Shown here piece after piece: positions 25,294 to 34,005 of a DNA stretch of 42,353 bases; position 1 is the first letter of the stretch, and each line of letters begins with the position of its first letter. A program made the position numbers and the translations under genes. A model generated the notes under the pieces. It did not search any database. It was not told where the DNA came from and saw nothing but the letters and a program-made list of their open reading frames with translations. Source of the DNA: Planctomycetota bacterium. Its GTDB lineage: Bacteria > Planctomycetota > Planctomycetia > Pirellulales > Pirellulaceae. The DNA is taken from assembly GCA_029259935.1 (NCBI GenBank), contig JAJDEH010000226.1, positions 1-42,353 of the forward strand, read 5' to 3'.

Positions 25294-26436
25294 CTATTGG
25301 GCAAGCGCCTGACTCAGGTCATCTCGCAAGTCTTCAAAGGCCTCCAAACCAACGGACAGACGTACCAGCCCGTCGGTGATTCCGTGAGCGGCCCGGTCGG
25401 CGGCGTCGTAGCTGGCGTGAGACATCGACGCCGGTTGTTCAATCAGCGACTCGACGGCACCCAAGCTGACCGCCAATTGGAACAACTTCGTGGTTTCGGC
25501 AACCCGCTTTGCCTGGGCAAAGTCGCCGGCCACTTCAAAGCTGAGCATCGCCCCAAAGCCGCCCTCCATTTGCCGAGCGGCGATTTCATGCCCCTCGTGG
25601 CCGGCAAGCCCCGGATAGAGAACCCGTGCCACTTGAGGATGGGTCCGCAGCCACTCGGCAAGCTGCAGCGCCGTGCGGCTTTGTTCGCGTATGCGAAGTT
25701 CCAGCGTCTTGATTCCGCGGCTGATGAGAAACGATTCGAAGGGTCCCAAAACCGCGCCCGTGGCGTTTTGAATGAAGTAGAGCCGATCATAAAGTTCCTG
25801 ATCGTTGACGATCAACGCCCCGCCCAAGGCATCGCTGTGGCCGCTTAGATATTTCGTCGCCGAATGCATGACGATGTCGACGCCCAGTTCCAGCGGCCGT
25901 GTCAGCACGGGAGTCGCGAACGTATTGTCGACGGCCACCAACAACCCGCGAGATTTAGCCCACGCGGCGCAAGCGGCGATATCCGTAATCGACATCAGCG
26001 GGTTGCCCGGACTTTCGAGCCACAGCATTTTTGTTTCTGGACGAACGGCCCTGTCGAGCGAACTTAAATCGTGACTCGGCACGAGAGAAACCTGAATACC
26101 GGACCGGTTGACGATCTTGTGCAACAAGCGATACGTGCCGCCGTAGATATCCGCCCCGGCCATGATGTGGTCGCCCGTTTCCAGCAACATCGTCGCACAA
26201 TGGGTCGCCGCCATGCCCGACGAAAAGGCCAGCGCCCCGCATCCCGACTCTAACGACGTCAACGTTTGTTCGAGATTTTTTCTCGTCGGATTGCCGCTGC
26301 GCGAATAATCAAATTCGCCCCACTCGCCAGCCGCCGGTTGCACGTACGTGGACGCCACATGAATCGGCGGCACGACCGCTCCGGTTTGCGGATCGCGCTG
26401 ATTACCGACATGGATAGCTCGCGTGCGAAACTTCAT
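25294..26436 (-). CDS. Transsulfuration-type PLP enzyme (cystathionine gamma-lyase/beta-lyase-like)
   Basis: A 380-residue Cys/Met-metabolism PLP enzyme of the usual length. Family marks: VVPPIHVASTYVQ, the YSRSGNPTR motif (Tyr44/Arg46) that touches cofactor phosphate, FSSGMAAT, ESPGNP, VAVDNTFATP, and the Schiff-base lysine Lys195 in SATKYLSGH. The DNT context is canonical, which suits a cystathionine-handling lyase or synthase. Exact reaction (gamma-lyase, beta-lyase or gamma-synthase) cannot be decided from sequence alone. Its ATG overlaps the stop of the upstream paralogue by 4 nt (ATGA), so the two are co-translated, likely as a paired cysteine/methionine interconversion module. Confidence 0.92.
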   Translation of the reverse strand: MKFRTRAIHVGNQRDPQTGAVVPPIHVASTYVQPAAGEWGEFDYSRSGNPTRKNLEQTLTSLESGCGALAFSSGMAATHCATMLLETGDHIMAGADIYGGTYRLLHKIVNRSGIQVSLVPSHDLSSLDRAVRPETKMLWLESPGNPLMSITDIAACAAWAKSRGLLVAVDNTFATPVLTRPLELGVDIVMHSATKYLSGHSDALGGALIVNDQELYDRLYFIQNATGAVLGPFESFLISRGIKTLELRIREQSRTALQLAEWLRTHPQVARVLYPGLAGHEGHEIAARQMEGGFGAMLSFEVAGDFAQAKRVAETTKLFQLAVSLGAVESLIEQPASMSHASYDAADRAAHGITDGLVRLSVGLEAFEDLRDDLSQALAQ

Positions 26437-27650
26437 CGTGCAACCGCATCCAAGGCTTGGGCCAGATCGTGAAGCAGATCTTCCGTGTTTTCAATGCCGC
26501 ACGCCAGCCGAATCATGTTGTCGGGAATTCCGAAACGGCTCCGTTCTTCCGGCGTGCACTCGTAATAGCTCATGACCAGCGGTTGTTCGATCAGCGTTTC
26601 CACGCCTCCCAAACTGGGCGCGATACGAGCGATCTTCGTGGCGTCGACGATATTGGCGGTCGTCCGCCAGTCGGCATCCTTGACCAAACACGTCACCAGC
26701 CCGCCGAACCCCCGCATCGTATCGCGGGCCAACTGATAATAGCGATGCGATTCCAATCCCGGATAGTACACCTTTTCAATGCGGTCATGGCCCTGCAAGA
26801 ATTCAGCCATCGCTTGCCCGTTCGCATTGTGCCGCTGCATTCGTAATTCAAAAGTTTTCAGTCCGCGTTCGAGCAAGTAAATATTGTGCGGCGAATTGAT
26901 CGCCCCCATGATGCCTCGCAGATAGCGAATCGGTTCCAGTTTCTCCGCGCTGCCGATGATGACGCCCGCCAGCAGATCGTTGTGCCCGCCAAGATACTTG
27001 GTGGCCGAGTGCAGCACGTAATCCACGCCTGCCTCAAGCGGCTTGAGGTTGTAAGGCGTCGCCAGCGTGGCGTCGATCAACGTCTCCACGCCATGCTTGC
27101 GTCCGACCGCGACGAATTTTTCAAGATCGACGATGCTCAAATGAGGATTCGTCGGCGACTCACTGACCAGCAGCTTGGTCTTGGGCGTAATCGCCGCTTC
27201 CATTGCCTCATAGTCGCAAGCCTTCACCTGGCGCGTGATGACTCCGAAGCGGGAGAGATGTTTCGAGCAGAACTCGCGGCTGCGATGATAACATTCGTCG
27301 AAGAAAATGATCTCGTCGCCCGCGTTCAGCTTGGTCATGAACACGCCGACAATGGCCGCCATCCCGCTGGAAAACAGAATCGCATGTTCACCGCCTTCCA
27401 AAGCGGCCAGCTTGGTCTCGACGACTTTTTCGCCCGGATTACCATACCGGCCGTACTCTTCGCGGGGCTGCTTCTGCTCGATGAAGTCGATCACGGCTTG
27501 CGAATTGGGAAACGTAAAAGTCGAAGCGCAAATAATAGGGTCGGTGATCGAATCGCCGATCTTTTGCCGATTCTCGCCCGCGTGGACGCAAATGGTCGAT
27601 TGGCCCAACGTTTGCATTTCGGCGGCGGAAGCGAGTTGTTGCTTGTTCAT
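26433..27650 (-). CDS. Transsulfuration-type PLP enzyme (cystathionine gamma-synthase-like)
   Basis: A 405-residue member of the same PLP family. It has STFTFPNSQAVIDFIEQ, YGRYGNPGEKV, FSSGMAAIV, ESPTNPHLS and the cofactor lysine Lys218 in SATKYLGGH. Where the neighbour has VDNTFATP this protein reads IDATLATPY, as in plant-type cystathionine gamma-synthases, which favours that role: joining an activated homoserine with cysteine. This assignment is moderate. It is the first gene of the pair, 4 nt overlapping with the next. The start ATG has only a weak ribosome site and follows a short open frame and a terminator-like hairpin in its leader. Confidence 0.9.
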   Translation of the reverse strand: MNKQQLASAAEMQTLGQSTICVHAGENRQKIGDSITDPIICASTFTFPNSQAVIDFIEQKQPREEYGRYGNPGEKVVETKLAALEGGEHAILFSSGMAAIVGVFMTKLNAGDEIIFFDECYHRSREFCSKHLSRFGVITRQVKACDYEAMEAAITPKTKLLVSESPTNPHLSIVDLEKFVAVGRKHGVETLIDATLATPYNLKPLEAGVDYVLHSATKYLGGHNDLLAGVIIGSAEKLEPIRYLRGIMGAINSPHNIYLLERGLKTFELRMQRHNANGQAMAEFLQGHDRIEKVYYPGLESHRYYQLARDTMRGFGGLVTCLVKDADWRTTANIVDATKIARIAPSLGGVETLIEQPLVMSYYECTPEERSRFGIPDNMIRLACGIENTEDLLHDLAQALDAVAR

Positions 27651-27654
27651 AATA

Positions 27655-27747
27655 TTACCGATGACGATGTTTGCTCGACGGCATCGAAGGGCCGTCCAAC
27701 AGCCGGTGGCTCCAAGGATTTACAGGAACTGCGTACCAGGCGGCCAT
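27655..27747 (-). CDS. Possible 30-residue leader ORF before the transsulfuration operon
   Basis: ATG at 27747, TAA at 27655-27657, ending 4 nt before the ATG of the PLP-enzyme gene. The product begins MAAWYAVPVNPWSHRLLD and ends SSKHRHR. The frame is in fact open back to a TGA at 27844-27846, so a longer product of about 57 residues starting at TTG 27828 is also possible. That version would read through the hairpin. There are no runs of Met or Cys codons, so classical amino-acid attenuation is not supported. Codon makeup is not obviously random, but short length makes this tentative. Confidence 0.35.
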   Translation of the reverse strand: MAAWYAVPVNPWSHRLLDGPSMPSSKHRHR

Positions 27748-27775
27748 AAAAAAACCGCTACCTGCGGGCAGCGGT
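27748..27775 (-). terminator. Intrinsic terminator-like hairpin in the leader of the transsulfuration operon
   Basis: Read on the minus strand, ACCGCT pairs with AGCGGT around a further CC/GG after one mismatch, followed by seven T residues. It lies about 100 nt upstream of the first PLP-enzyme start, with the short ORF's ATG beginning directly after the T run. It may be an attenuator, or the end of an unrecognised upstream transcript. I found no SAM or other riboswitch core I could name in the ~200 nt upstream of it. Confidence 0.6.
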
Positions 27776-27991
27776 CGAAAGGTCACAAGCAATGGCTCTT
27801 TAGCAGTAAAGGCTGCAAGCGGCCGCAAATCCCTAGGTGCGATTCAGTGTAGAACCAAATCGCCCCGGATTCAAGCGGCAACCAGCCAAGTCGCCCAAGA
27901 ACCTCAAGCCCCCGTCGATGCTCGCCCCACGAGTGGTCGGCCCCTCCACGAGCTTCAGGCCACCGCAAGGCATGGGCCATCGACAAGCTTG

Positions 27992-28315
27992 CTATTTAGA
28001 ATCTGGGGCGCGGCGTAGCTGCAATCCAGTCAAAATGGCCGACACGATCACGATTGCCAGTGGAATGGCATAATAGATCGACGTGCCTTTGGCCGCCGTC
28101 ATGCCAATCTCGTGGCACCTTTTTTCCACTATCTCTGAGGCCAATGCGCTAAATCCCGCGTACCTCACTTTTGGGTCCGCGATGGCTGCGTCGTACGCCT
28201 GACGATACGACATATAGCTTTGGCCACCGCCGATCGCCAGTAACAGCAACGCGACGAGAATGAGCAGCTTGCGCAATGGCTGTCGCCAACTCTTGGTCGA
28301 TGTCGTTGCGTTCAT
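27992..28315 (-). CDS. Small two-helix membrane protein, hypothetical
   Basis: A 107-residue protein whose start is well supported by GGAGG about 7 nt before the ATG. A basic N-terminus leads into a first helix (LLILVALLLLAIGGGQSYM). A loop of about 45 residues contains one Cys. A second helix (SIYYAIPLAIVIVSAILTGL) ends in a short basic tail. No family is recognised. It sits upstream of the transsulfuration operon on the same strand but about 340 nt away, so it could be the source of transcripts ending at the leader hairpin. Confidence 0.65.
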   Translation of the reverse strand: MNATTSTKSWRQPLRKLLILVALLLLAIGGGQSYMSYRQAYDAAIADPKVRYAGFSALASEIVEKRCHEIGMTAAKGTSIYYAIPLAIVIVSAILTGLQLRRAPDSK

Positions 28316-28534
28316 GGAACGCCTCCGGGAAAATTGAGAGAAATGGAAATCGGTTCCACAGGTACTTCATTTCGGAGCCCACGAATCGCCCGTGCCATGG
28401 GGAACGCGCAATGATTCCGCGGCAAGCACCCAACCATTGTACACAAGCACGCCATGAAGCGGCATAATGAACGGGCCCAGGCAAATGAGCAGGCCTGGGA
28501 CACTGCCGCCTGACACCGTTTTGGGAGCATCCAA

Positions 28535-28966
28535 ATGGAAGCGATGAGAAAAGTAGAAGTGCTGCGAGCCGCTTGTTGTGTTGCCGGCGTTGACGGCGAT
28601 ACCAGCGATGCCGAAAAGCGAATCCTGATGGTGCTGGCCGAAGAAGTGGGCGTGGGAGAGGCGTCCTTGACCGCCATGATCGAACGGGCCAATTCGGATC
28701 AGGCGTTTTACAAAGAAATGTTTCGCGTGCTTAAGGGCGACCCCGGCGAAACCATGCGCTTGTTGTTTAGCATTGCGGTCGCCGATAATCGTTTTCGCAG
28801 CTCCGAACGCGAAGTGCTTCGCCGCCTTGGCCGGCGACTGGGGATCGAGCAAGAGGCATTTGATAAGTGGCTGAAGGAATCCATTGAATACGTTCAGCAA
28901 CGGCAGGCCGCCACAAAGGGTGCCGCGCCGGACGGTCCTAGCGACGACGCAGCAACAACAACGTAA
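28535..28966 (+). CDS. TerB-like protein
   Basis: A 143-residue all-helical protein matching the TerB / DjlA N-terminal fold. It has an acidic first motif, GVDGDTSDAEKRIL, and a second, AVADNRFRSSEREVLRRLGR, in the helical pairs where family members bind metal. Original TerB is tied to tellurite resistance, but stand-alone relatives are widespread and of unknown role. No other ter genes are near. GGGAG lies 7 nt before the ATG. The acidic C-terminus overlaps the convergent next gene by 29 nt. No membrane segment, so cytoplasmic. A GC hairpin (28476-28499) lies upstream of the gene. Confidence 0.82.
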   Translation: MEAMRKVEVLRAACCVAGVDGDTSDAEKRILMVLAEEVGVGEASLTAMIERANSDQAFYKEMFRVLKGDPGETMRLLFSIAVADNRFRSSEREVLRRLGRRLGIEQEAFDKWLKESIEYVQQRQAATKGAAPDGPSDDAATTT

Positions 28967-30650
28967 ACCGCCCGTCGCGAGGATTCGCCACCGTCACCGG
29001 TTTGGAGGTGGAGTGAAAGCCTATCCGGCTCCATGCCGCGAGCTTCTCGTGCATCGTGGATTCTTCCGGGCTTCCTTCAAATACAATCACAACGTGACGC
29101 AAATCAATCGAACGGGCAGCAGCCGTCTGGGCCAATTCTCGGGCTGGGAGAAGTCGGCGTTTCCCCTCCTCGATGCGAATCCAACGATTGCGTATATCCG
29201 CGCGGGTTAGGCAGTCAATTTTTCCAAATTGGTACTGGTCCAGCAAAATTGGCGGCGCGGTGGACGAACCAAATTCGTCGTTTAGATAGTCCACGACAGG
29301 TCGCGCGGATCGATGCTCGGGCAGCATCCCGCCGCCGCGAATCAATAGCCCTTCCATTCCCAGTAGCAGTGACGCCAGAACGGCCCAGCGAAGAACGGCT
29401 TGCCGGCGAATTCGATCCGGGGCCAGTTTTGACAAAATCCAGTCCAATAGCGTCGTCGTCCCGCGGGCCGACAAAACGCAAGCGGCGGCGAAGGCGGGCA
29501 GGAGGTATTCCGCATAGGGAATGAACAGAGCGATCGGCAGCGTCATGGCGATCGTGGCGATGAGCGAAGCGAACGTTGTCGCCGCCGAAGCGTCGACGCT
29601 GGTTTTCTTACGCAGGTACACAATCGACACACCGCAACCCAACAACATCAACAAGGTCACTGGCGCTGGCAGCACGACATGCCGGCGGCCCAATTCGAAC
29701 GCCCAACGCGGAAGATTCAGAAAGAACTTGGCGATGGTGTTCCCTGGATTCGCCAGGATCATGCGACGCAATGAATGGTCGTAACGCGCGGGGTCGCCAA
29801 AGATCTCCTTGCCGCGTTGAACCCGGTCGAAATCCGTTTTGTCGTTCGGGCCGAGCCACGCGGAGGGTGTGCCATCGAGAAACGTGGCGCAGTCATACCC
29901 CTTGCCGCCCATCGCGAAATGGCCCGAATCAGCATACCGTAGGCCCATCGTCGCGACCGCCCCAAGAATCAGAAATCCGCCCGCGTAAAGAACAAGCCAC
30001 CCTTCGCGTCGACCGGAAACGGCTCCCGCCAGCAACCACCTTCCCGCGAAGAAGAGAGCAAAATAGAGGGGGATAAACAGCAAGTACTCTCCGCGAAAAA
30101 GGGGCACGGAACCGAGGCCCGCGGCTAGCAACACGAAGTTCTTCCACTTATGCGATTCGTTCAGATACAGATTATTCAGCGAAGCGGCAGCGACTAACCA
30201 GCCAGCCGCCGCAAAGACAACCGGCACATTGTCCAGCCCTTCATAGCTGTTGAAGATCGGCAACCCGACGAAGAACACGCAACTGGCGATGACAACCGGC
30301 CGGCCAACTTTCAGCGATGCAAGCCAATAGAGAAACGCCACCGCCAACAAGAGATGCGCCATCAGAGCCAACCAAGCGACCGCCTCTCCCGCCACGACTC
30401 CGCCTACTTTCGCCAGCGCGGCGAGCAAAAACACCGGCGCGGGCGGAACGCTGATATCCGCGTGGCCCAGACCGAAGTTCATCAACGACTTGGCTTCCTT
30501 GGCCAGCCGGACATTGTTTCCCGACACGATGATTCCGTCGCCGAGCAAGCCGATATGCACCAGACGCACGAGTAGAACTGCCAGAAGAAAAAAAGCCACG
30601 GCCGGCCGAGAAGAGATGGGATGAACGGGGCCAGTTTCCGTTTTGGTCAT
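28938..30650 (-). CDS. Polytopic membrane protein, GT-C glycosyltransferase-like
   Basis: A 570-residue protein with about 10-12 predicted membrane helices and a soluble C-terminal part of roughly 130 residues. The layout, an early extracytoplasmic loop after helix 1 (GDGIIVSGNNVRLAKEAKSL) and aromatic-rich helices, resembles the PMT/ArnT-type (GT-C, family 39-like) lipid-linked sugar transferases. I do not see an unambiguous DE or DD motif in loop 1, so the class is probable, not certain. The C-terminal part (PILLDQYQFGKIDCLTRADI) is beta-rich and similar to what follows the membrane part in such proteins. It overlaps the convergent TerB-like gene by 29 nt and diverges from the membrane/spermidine synthase fusion. 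Confidence 0.65.
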   Translation of the reverse strand: MTKTETGPVHPISSRPAVAFFLLAVLLVRLVHIGLLGDGIIVSGNNVRLAKEAKSLMNFGLGHADISVPPAPVFLLAALAKVGGVVAGEAVAWLALMAHLLLAVAFLYWLASLKVGRPVVIASCVFFVGLPIFNSYEGLDNVPVVFAAAGWLVAAASLNNLYLNESHKWKNFVLLAAGLGSVPLFRGEYLLFIPLYFALFFAGRWLLAGAVSGRREGWLVLYAGGFLILGAVATMGLRYADSGHFAMGGKGYDCATFLDGTPSAWLGPNDKTDFDRVQRGKEIFGDPARYDHSLRRMILANPGNTIAKFFLNLPRWAFELGRRHVVLPAPVTLLMLLGCGVSIVYLRKKTSVDASAATTFASLIATIAMTLPIALFIPYAEYLLPAFAAACVLSARGTTTLLDWILSKLAPDRIRRQAVLRWAVLASLLLGMEGLLIRGGGMLPEHRSARPVVDYLNDEFGSSTAPPILLDQYQFGKIDCLTRADIRNRWIRIEEGKRRLLPARELAQTAAARSIDLRHVVIVFEGSPEESTMHEKLAAWSRIGFHSTSKPVTVANPRDGRFTLLLLRRR

Positions 30651-30745
30651 TACAAGTTTAGTTTAGATGCGACCCGTTCAGCGGGCAAGGACTCCCGCCC
30701 TCATGGTACCGGCGTTATCATTGGTGAACCTCATAGGCAACCTAC

Positions 30746-32920
30746 ATGGCATCTGAACACAGAAACGCCTTTGCTTGGCAAAGCGCGATCACGATATTCT
30801 GGGGCGCATTGCTGCTGTTCCAAGTGCAGCCGTTGATTAGCAAGATGATTCTGCCCTGGTTTGGCGGCAGTTCCGCCGTGTGGACCACTTGCATGTTGTT
30901 CTTTCAAGTGGCGCTGCTGGGTGGATATGCCTACGCGCACTTGTTAACGCGTCTGCGCCGTCCGGCGGTTCAGGGTTTGGTTCACATTACTCTGGTGGTG
31001 GCCGCGCTGGCGACTCTGCCCATCACGCGGGCCGAATGGTTCAAGCCCGACGACAGCACCGGTCCGACCTGGAAAATCTTGCTGCTGTTGGCGTTGACGG
31101 TTGGTCCCACTTACTTTGTCCTCGCGACCACGGGACCGCTGGTGCAAGCCTGGTTCGCGCGCGTCTATCACGACCGATCGCCCTATCGTTTGTATGCCTT
31201 GTCGAACGTTGGTTCGCTGTTGGCTTTGATCAGCTATCCGATATTGATGGAGCCGCTATTCTCGACGTTTGTCCAAGGTTGGATCTGGTCGGGCTCGTTT
31301 GTGTTGTACGCCGCGCTGGCAATTGGCCTGGCGGCCAGCATGTGGAGGCAGGCTGGCCAAGCATCACCGCCTGAGGAACCCAGCGATTCCGCCCCGGCGA
31401 AAACAAAAAAGGGCGGCAAGTTGAAGCAACCACGCAATGTGGCGACGGCGGAATTCAAAGACGTGGGCTGGCGCGATGTAGCGGCATGGCTGTTACTGCC
31501 GGCGTTCGCGTCGCTCATGCTGCTGGCGGTCACGAACCACATCAGCCAGAACATCGCCGTGATTCCTTTCCTGTGGGTCGCGCCGCTTTGTTTGTATCTG
31601 ATCTCGTTCATCATCAGTTTCGACCGCGATCAGTGGTACATCCCCCGCTGGCATGCTCTGGGAGCGATCGTGGTGATCCTGGTCATTAGCGACCTCGTGT
31701 TCATGCGGAATACACAGAGTGGCGGCAGCCAAATCGCGGATAGCATCCCGTTGCAAATCGGCGTTCATCTGCTGATGCTGTTTTTTGTGTGCATGGTATG
31801 TCACGGCGAAGTGGCGCGACGTCGACCGCGCACCACGCACATCACCGCCTTCTATCTTTGCGTGGCGACCGGCGGAGCGATCGGGGGAATTCTGGTAGCG
31901 ATTGTTTGCCCGCTTGTGTTTCGATCGTACATTGAATTCAGCTTGGGCATCGTGATTTCGTTGCCGCTGGCCGCCTTCGTACTCTGCCGCGACGCTTGGA
32001 AAACGTGGTTCGAAAATCGCCAGGCGTTCAGAATTCTGGCGGTCGTGGGGTCGGTAGTCGGTTTGGCGGCGGCCGGATTCGCCCAATGGAATGGCCAGCA
32101 GGGTTATTGGTCGATTTGGATGGAGCGGGATTTTTACGGCGTGCTGACCGTCGAGGAAAATCACTCGTCCGCTGGCGATTTAGATCACGGCTACTCGTTC
32201 TTCAGCGGGAACACTCGGCACGGATACCAGTTTTTGTCGCCCGGCCGGCGCATGGAACCCACGACATATTTTGTCGAGCAGAGTGGCGTGGGTCTGGCCC
32301 TGCGCGGGTTTCCTCGTCAGGAGAACATGCGAGTGGGAGTGATCGGCCTGGGCATCGGCACCGTGGCGGCTTACGGATCGCCGGGCGATTACTATCGGTT
32401 TTATGAAATCAATCCCAGTGTGAAGCGGCTGGCCGAAAACGATAAGTACTTTTCCTTCCTCAAGGATTCCCCGGCACGGATCGAGGTGATTCTGGGCGAC
32501 GCGCGATTGTCCATGGAGCGAGAGGATCCGCAACAATTCGACGTGCTGATCCTCGATGCCTTCACCGGCGATACCATCCCCACCCATTTGCTAACCGCCG
32601 AGGCCTTCGCAGTGTACCAGCGGCACATGAAAACGGATGGTATCCTGGCCGTGCATATCAGCAACCGCTATTTGGACTTGGTCCCCGTGGTGGCTCGGCT
32701 TGCCGAACACTATCAGTTGCCGGCCTTTCGGGTCCTTCGAGACAAAGTCGATGAGCAACTGGTCCATAGCTCGCCGTCGCAATGGGTGTTGATTACCAAC
32801 AATGAGGAATTCTTACAGAGCGTGACACCGCTGCCGTCGGTAAAGAATTTGTCACGGCAATCGTGGGACGTACCCCTGTGGACTGACCAATACAGCAACG
32901 TATTCCAATTGATGTGGTAA
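30746..32920 (+). CDS. Membrane-domain/spermidine synthase-like fusion protein
   Basis: A 724-residue protein with two halves. Residues 1 to ~450 are hydrophobic with many predicted helices, starting [20 protein letters not shown] and including [11 protein letters not shown], the pattern of 'fused MFS/spermidine synthase' proteins. The C-terminal ~200 residues form a Rossmann methyltransferase-like domain of the spermidine synthase type. It has [15 protein letters not shown] at about 527, an acidic [22 protein letters not shown] and [14 protein letters not shown]. The usual spermidine synthase acid in the DAF segment is kept. The catalysed reaction is unknown for these fusions. An integral membrane aminopropyl- or methyltransferase-like role is inferred. 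A HIT gene follows after 43 nt. Confidence 0.9.
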   Translation: MASEHRNAFAWQSAITIFWGALLLFQVQPLISKMILPWFGGSSAVWTTCMLFFQVALLGGYAYAHLLTRLRRPAVQGLVHITLVVAALATLPITRAEWFKPDDSTGPTWKILLLLALTVGPTYFVLATTGPLVQAWFARVYHDRSPYRLYALSNVGSLLALISYPILMEPLFSTFVQGWIWSGSFVLYAALAIGLAASMWRQAGQASPPEEPSDSAPAKTKKGGKLKQPRNVATAEFKDVGWRDVAAWLLLPAFASLMLLAVTNHISQNIAVIPFLWVAPLCLYLISFIISFDRDQWYIPRWHALGAIVVILVISDLVFMRNTQSGGSQIADSIPLQIGVHLLMLFFVCMVCHGEVARRRPRTTHITAFYLCVATGGAIGGILVAIVCPLVFRSYIEFSLGIVISLPLAAFVLCRDAWKTWFENRQAFRILAVVGSVVGLAAAGFAQWNGQQGYWSIWMERDFYGVLTVEENHSSAGDLDHGYSFFSGNTRHGYQFLSPGRRMEPTTYFVEQSGVGLALRGFPRQENMRVGVIGLGIGTVAAYGSPGDYYRFYEINPSVKRLAENDKYFSFLKDSPARIEVILGDARLSMEREDPQQFDVLILDAFTGDTIPTHLLTAEAFAVYQRHMKTDGILAVHISNRYLDLVPVVARLAEHYQLPAFRVLRDKVDEQLVHSSPSQWVLITNNEEFLQSVTPLPSVKNLSRQSWDVPLWTDQYSNVFQLMW

Positions 32921-32963
32921 AATGCCGGGCGATGCTAGACGAAACCCAGGAGGAGGATCTGAA

Positions 32964-33308
32964 ATGGGTGAACCAACGATATTCAAAAAGATTATCGACG
33001 GCGAGATTCCGGCGGATGTCGTTTACGAAGACGACCGCTGTTTGGCGTTTCGCGACATCTCGCCGCAAGCGCCCACGCATGTTCTGGTGATTCCCAAAAA
33101 GGAGATCGTCTCCATCGATCAACTGGCCGACGAGGATCAAGACCTGGTGGGCCACTTGTATATGGTGATCCGAGATCTTGCGAAAAAGCTAGACCTGTCG
33201 GCCGGTTATCGCGTGGTGGTCAACTGCGGCCAACAAGGCGGGCAAGCGGTCGATCATTTGCATTTTCATCTGCTCGCTGGCCGGCAAATGGAATGGCCGC
33301 CCGGCTAG
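32964..33308 (+). CDS. HIT-family (HINT-like) nucleotide hydrolase
   Basis: A 114-residue cytoplasmic histidine-triad protein. AGGAGG lies 7 nt before the ATG at 32964, so the longer frame upstream is not used. It has [20 protein letters not shown] near the N-terminus and the triad DHLHFHLL at His98, His100 and His102, followed by [13 protein letters not shown] members hydrolyse adenosine 5'-phosphoramidates and related AMP conjugates. Length is exactly that of the family. Confidence 0.95.
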   Translation: MGEPTIFKKIIDGEIPADVVYEDDRCLAFRDISPQAPTHVLVIPKKEIVSIDQLADEDQDLVGHLYMVIRDLAKKLDLSAGYRVVVNCGQQGGQAVDHLHFHLLAGRQMEWPPG

Positions 33309-33416
33309 CACATCACGTAGAGCGGAATGGCTATTCTCAAACGTCTGGCGCGGGAGTTCGCAAGAAGTAATTTGTGATTGATGAATCGAAGATAGCGAGG
33401 AGTTTGTCACTGAAAT

Positions 33417-33992
33417 ATGGCTGCGAGTGAACCTCTGTCCGAAGTCAGCAAACCCAATCGTGCCGCAGCGTGGCAGTTCCGATTGGGGACCTTGTTTTGT
33501 GTTGTCACGCTACTAGCCATCCCTCTGTTCACATCGCGGCTTTCGACACAAGATCCCGTCGAGGTGATTCAGTACTTTGTGTTCTTCACCATGTCCCTGG
33601 TGATCATCGCACTTGTATTGCATTTTGCAAATCGTGAAGGCCAAGGTTACGGAAAACGCATCACGGCTAGGCGGGTTTCGGAGTTAGCCGACACGCTAGG
33701 TTATCCAGTGGATGCGATCATGTTCATTTGGGCAACGATCTCCGCGGCCGGTGGCGCGCACACCTCACAAATCTTTGAACTCATGAGGCGAAATGCCGAG
33801 CCACAATTTGGCATCCAGGCCAAAGAGACTTTTCGATCGTGGGGAATCCTGCGCAGCGAAGATGTCGGGAGCATCCTAGACGGACTCATAAGGAAACGGC
33901 TCATCATTCGCTCAGATGATGACTCTTGGAAAGATTTCGACGGAACGTTTGATCTGGAACGATTGTTTCCCAATCAAGATTTCCGCCGTTGA
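33417..33992 (+). CDS. Small membrane protein with planctomycete N-terminal motif, hypothetical
   Basis: A 191-residue protein. After a hydrophilic start comes WQFRLGTLFCVVTLLAIPLF, the F-x-L-x-x-L[LF] motif plus helix 1. Helix 2 is YFVFFTMSLVIIALVLHFAN. The rest is soluble, about 110 residues of mixed helix with no recognised domain (VSELADTLGYPVDAIMF; SILDGLIRKRLIIRSDDD), possibly a winged-helix-like segment at the end. Ribosome site is weak (AGGAG about 15 nt away). Convergent with the SGNH gene, 13 nt between stops. Confidence 0.65.
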   Translation: MAASEPLSEVSKPNRAAAWQFRLGTLFCVVTLLAIPLFTSRLSTQDPVEVIQYFVFFTMSLVIIALVLHFANREGQGYGKRITARRVSELADTLGYPVDAIMFIWATISAAGGAHTSQIFELMRRNAEPQFGIQAKETFRSWGILRSEDVGSILDGLIRKRLIIRSDDDSWKDFDGTFDLERLFPNQDFRR

Positions 33993-34005
33993 TTCGCAAC
34001 CCGAT

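Noticed and set aside
27776..27991. Possible SAM or other known riboswitch ahead of the transsulfuration genes
   Set aside because: I looked on the minus strand for the conserved SAM-I and SAH core sequences and did not find them; only the terminator-like hairpin is supported.
28476..28499. CCCAGGC...GCCTGGG hairpin upstream of the TerB-like gene as a terminator
   Set aside because: The stem is good (7 bp, 10-nt loop) but no T-run follows on either strand and no gene ends nearby on the + strand.
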